Shown here: one piece after another, positions 63,830 through 64,000 of the stretch
Layout: each line of letters begins with the position of its first letter
Position numbering within the stretch: the first letter of the stretch is position 1
Notes under the pieces: generated by a model
Seen by the model: the letters and a program-made list of their open reading frames with translations, nothing else
Told to the model about the DNA's origin: nothing
Databases searched by the model: none
Program-made: the position numbers and the translations under genes
Assembly: GCA_947074205.1 (NCBI GenBank)
Contig: CAMTOQ010000010.1
Location: forward strand, 20,475-84,474
DNA length: 64,000 nt
Direction of reading: 5' to 3'
From: an uncultured Bacteroides sp.
GTDB lineage: Bacteria > Bacteroidota > Bacteroidia > Bacteroidales > Bacteroidaceae

Positions 63830-64000
63830 ATGAAGAAGATAGAAAACAAGTTGTTCAATCAATACATGAATGATTATTACGGACGTGATTGGAAAAAGAA
63901 TTGTACAAAATCAGAAATTGCAGATAAGAAAGCTGATTTCTTGCTTGTAAGAAATCATACTTTGAAGAACATGTGGATTGATATATTCGATGCATATCCA
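63830..64000 (+). CDS. Mobile-element protein, cut by the right edge
   Basis: 57 codons from ATG at 63830 without a stop (MKKIENKLFNQYMNDYYGRD...). It begins 24 bases after the primase gene. It is lysine-rich, with no motif visible in this fragment. Confidence 0.6.
   Translation, partial: MKKIENKLFNQYMNDYYGRDWKKNCTKSEIADKKADFLLVRNHTLKNMWIDIFDAYP

Overview
The window is chromosomal DNA of a Bacteroidota bacterium, most likely a Bacteroides-type gut or plant-polymer degrader. This rests on the repeated promoter signature TAnnTTTG in front of genes, weak or absent Shine-Dalgarno sequences, typical families (DUF4468, DUF4465, SMUG2, a BtuG-like propeller, quadruple FtsX-type permeases) and the glmS / gltB-gltD-asnB gene order that I associate with Bacteroides. 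Species cannot be named from sequence alone.

Region 1 (1-10.9 kb) is a nitrogen-assimilation block. A PurF-like amidotransferase (cut by the left edge) and glmS point left, and gltB-gltD-asnB point right. All four N-terminal-nucleophile glutamine amidotransferases (PurF-like, GlmS, GltB, AsnB) lie within 11 kb. Region 2 (11-14.5 kb) holds an aquaporin, an exported CBM48/CE1-type esterase and a cation/proton antiporter. Region 3 (14.5-22.8 kb, minus strand) is a sugar operon with a split transketolase, an FGGY kinase, a FucI-fold isomerase, a DMT-type sugar permease and a sugar-binding protein without a signal peptide. Just upstream lies a ribB-deoR pair. The logic (isomerise, phosphorylate, split with transketolase) resembles the D-apiose transketolase pathway, but the substrate is not proven.

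Region 4 (22.9-37.5 kb) is mixed housekeeping: DUF2945 and SMUG2-type glycosylase, a J-domain/HIRAN pair, folate genes pabA and pabB-pabC with apparently leaderless divergent promoters, an exported flavodoxin, anaerobic ribonucleotide reductase nrdD-nrdG behind a cobalamin riboswitch, a FadL-type porin, an MBL hydrolase, DUF4468, VOC, methyltransferase and TlpA-like genes. Region 5 (37.5-39.3 kb) has tRNA-Thr(UGU) and a hipB-hipA locus whose hipA carries a nonsense codon and a frameshift. Region 6 (39.3-46.5 kb, minus strand) is a six-gene export operon: one periplasmic adaptor, four MacB/FtsX-type permeases and one LolD-type ATPase. Region 7 (46.6-52.3 kb) is a cobalamin-uptake locus: riboswitch, BtuB-like receptor, a BtuG-like propeller lipoprotein with an extra C-terminal domain, and a DUF4465 lipoprotein. 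A GH18 chitinase-type lipoprotein with three chitin-binding modules and a minisatellite-encoded linker follows.

Region 8 (about 55.2 kb to the end) is the left part of an integrated phage or integrative element. It has a tRNA-3'-end-like remnant, a minus-strand repressor, a divergent Cro-like gene with repeated operators, a LuxR-type regulator, many small early genes, a sigma-70-like factor, and a 1338-residue primase with an ATPase module. No integrase is in view.

The observations I consider most worth following are the paired four-unit 22-bp repeat arrays (2.7 kb and 27.3 kb), the transketolase sugar operon with its cytosolic binding protein, the leaderless pabA/pabB pair, the BtuG fusion, and the early region of the mobile element.
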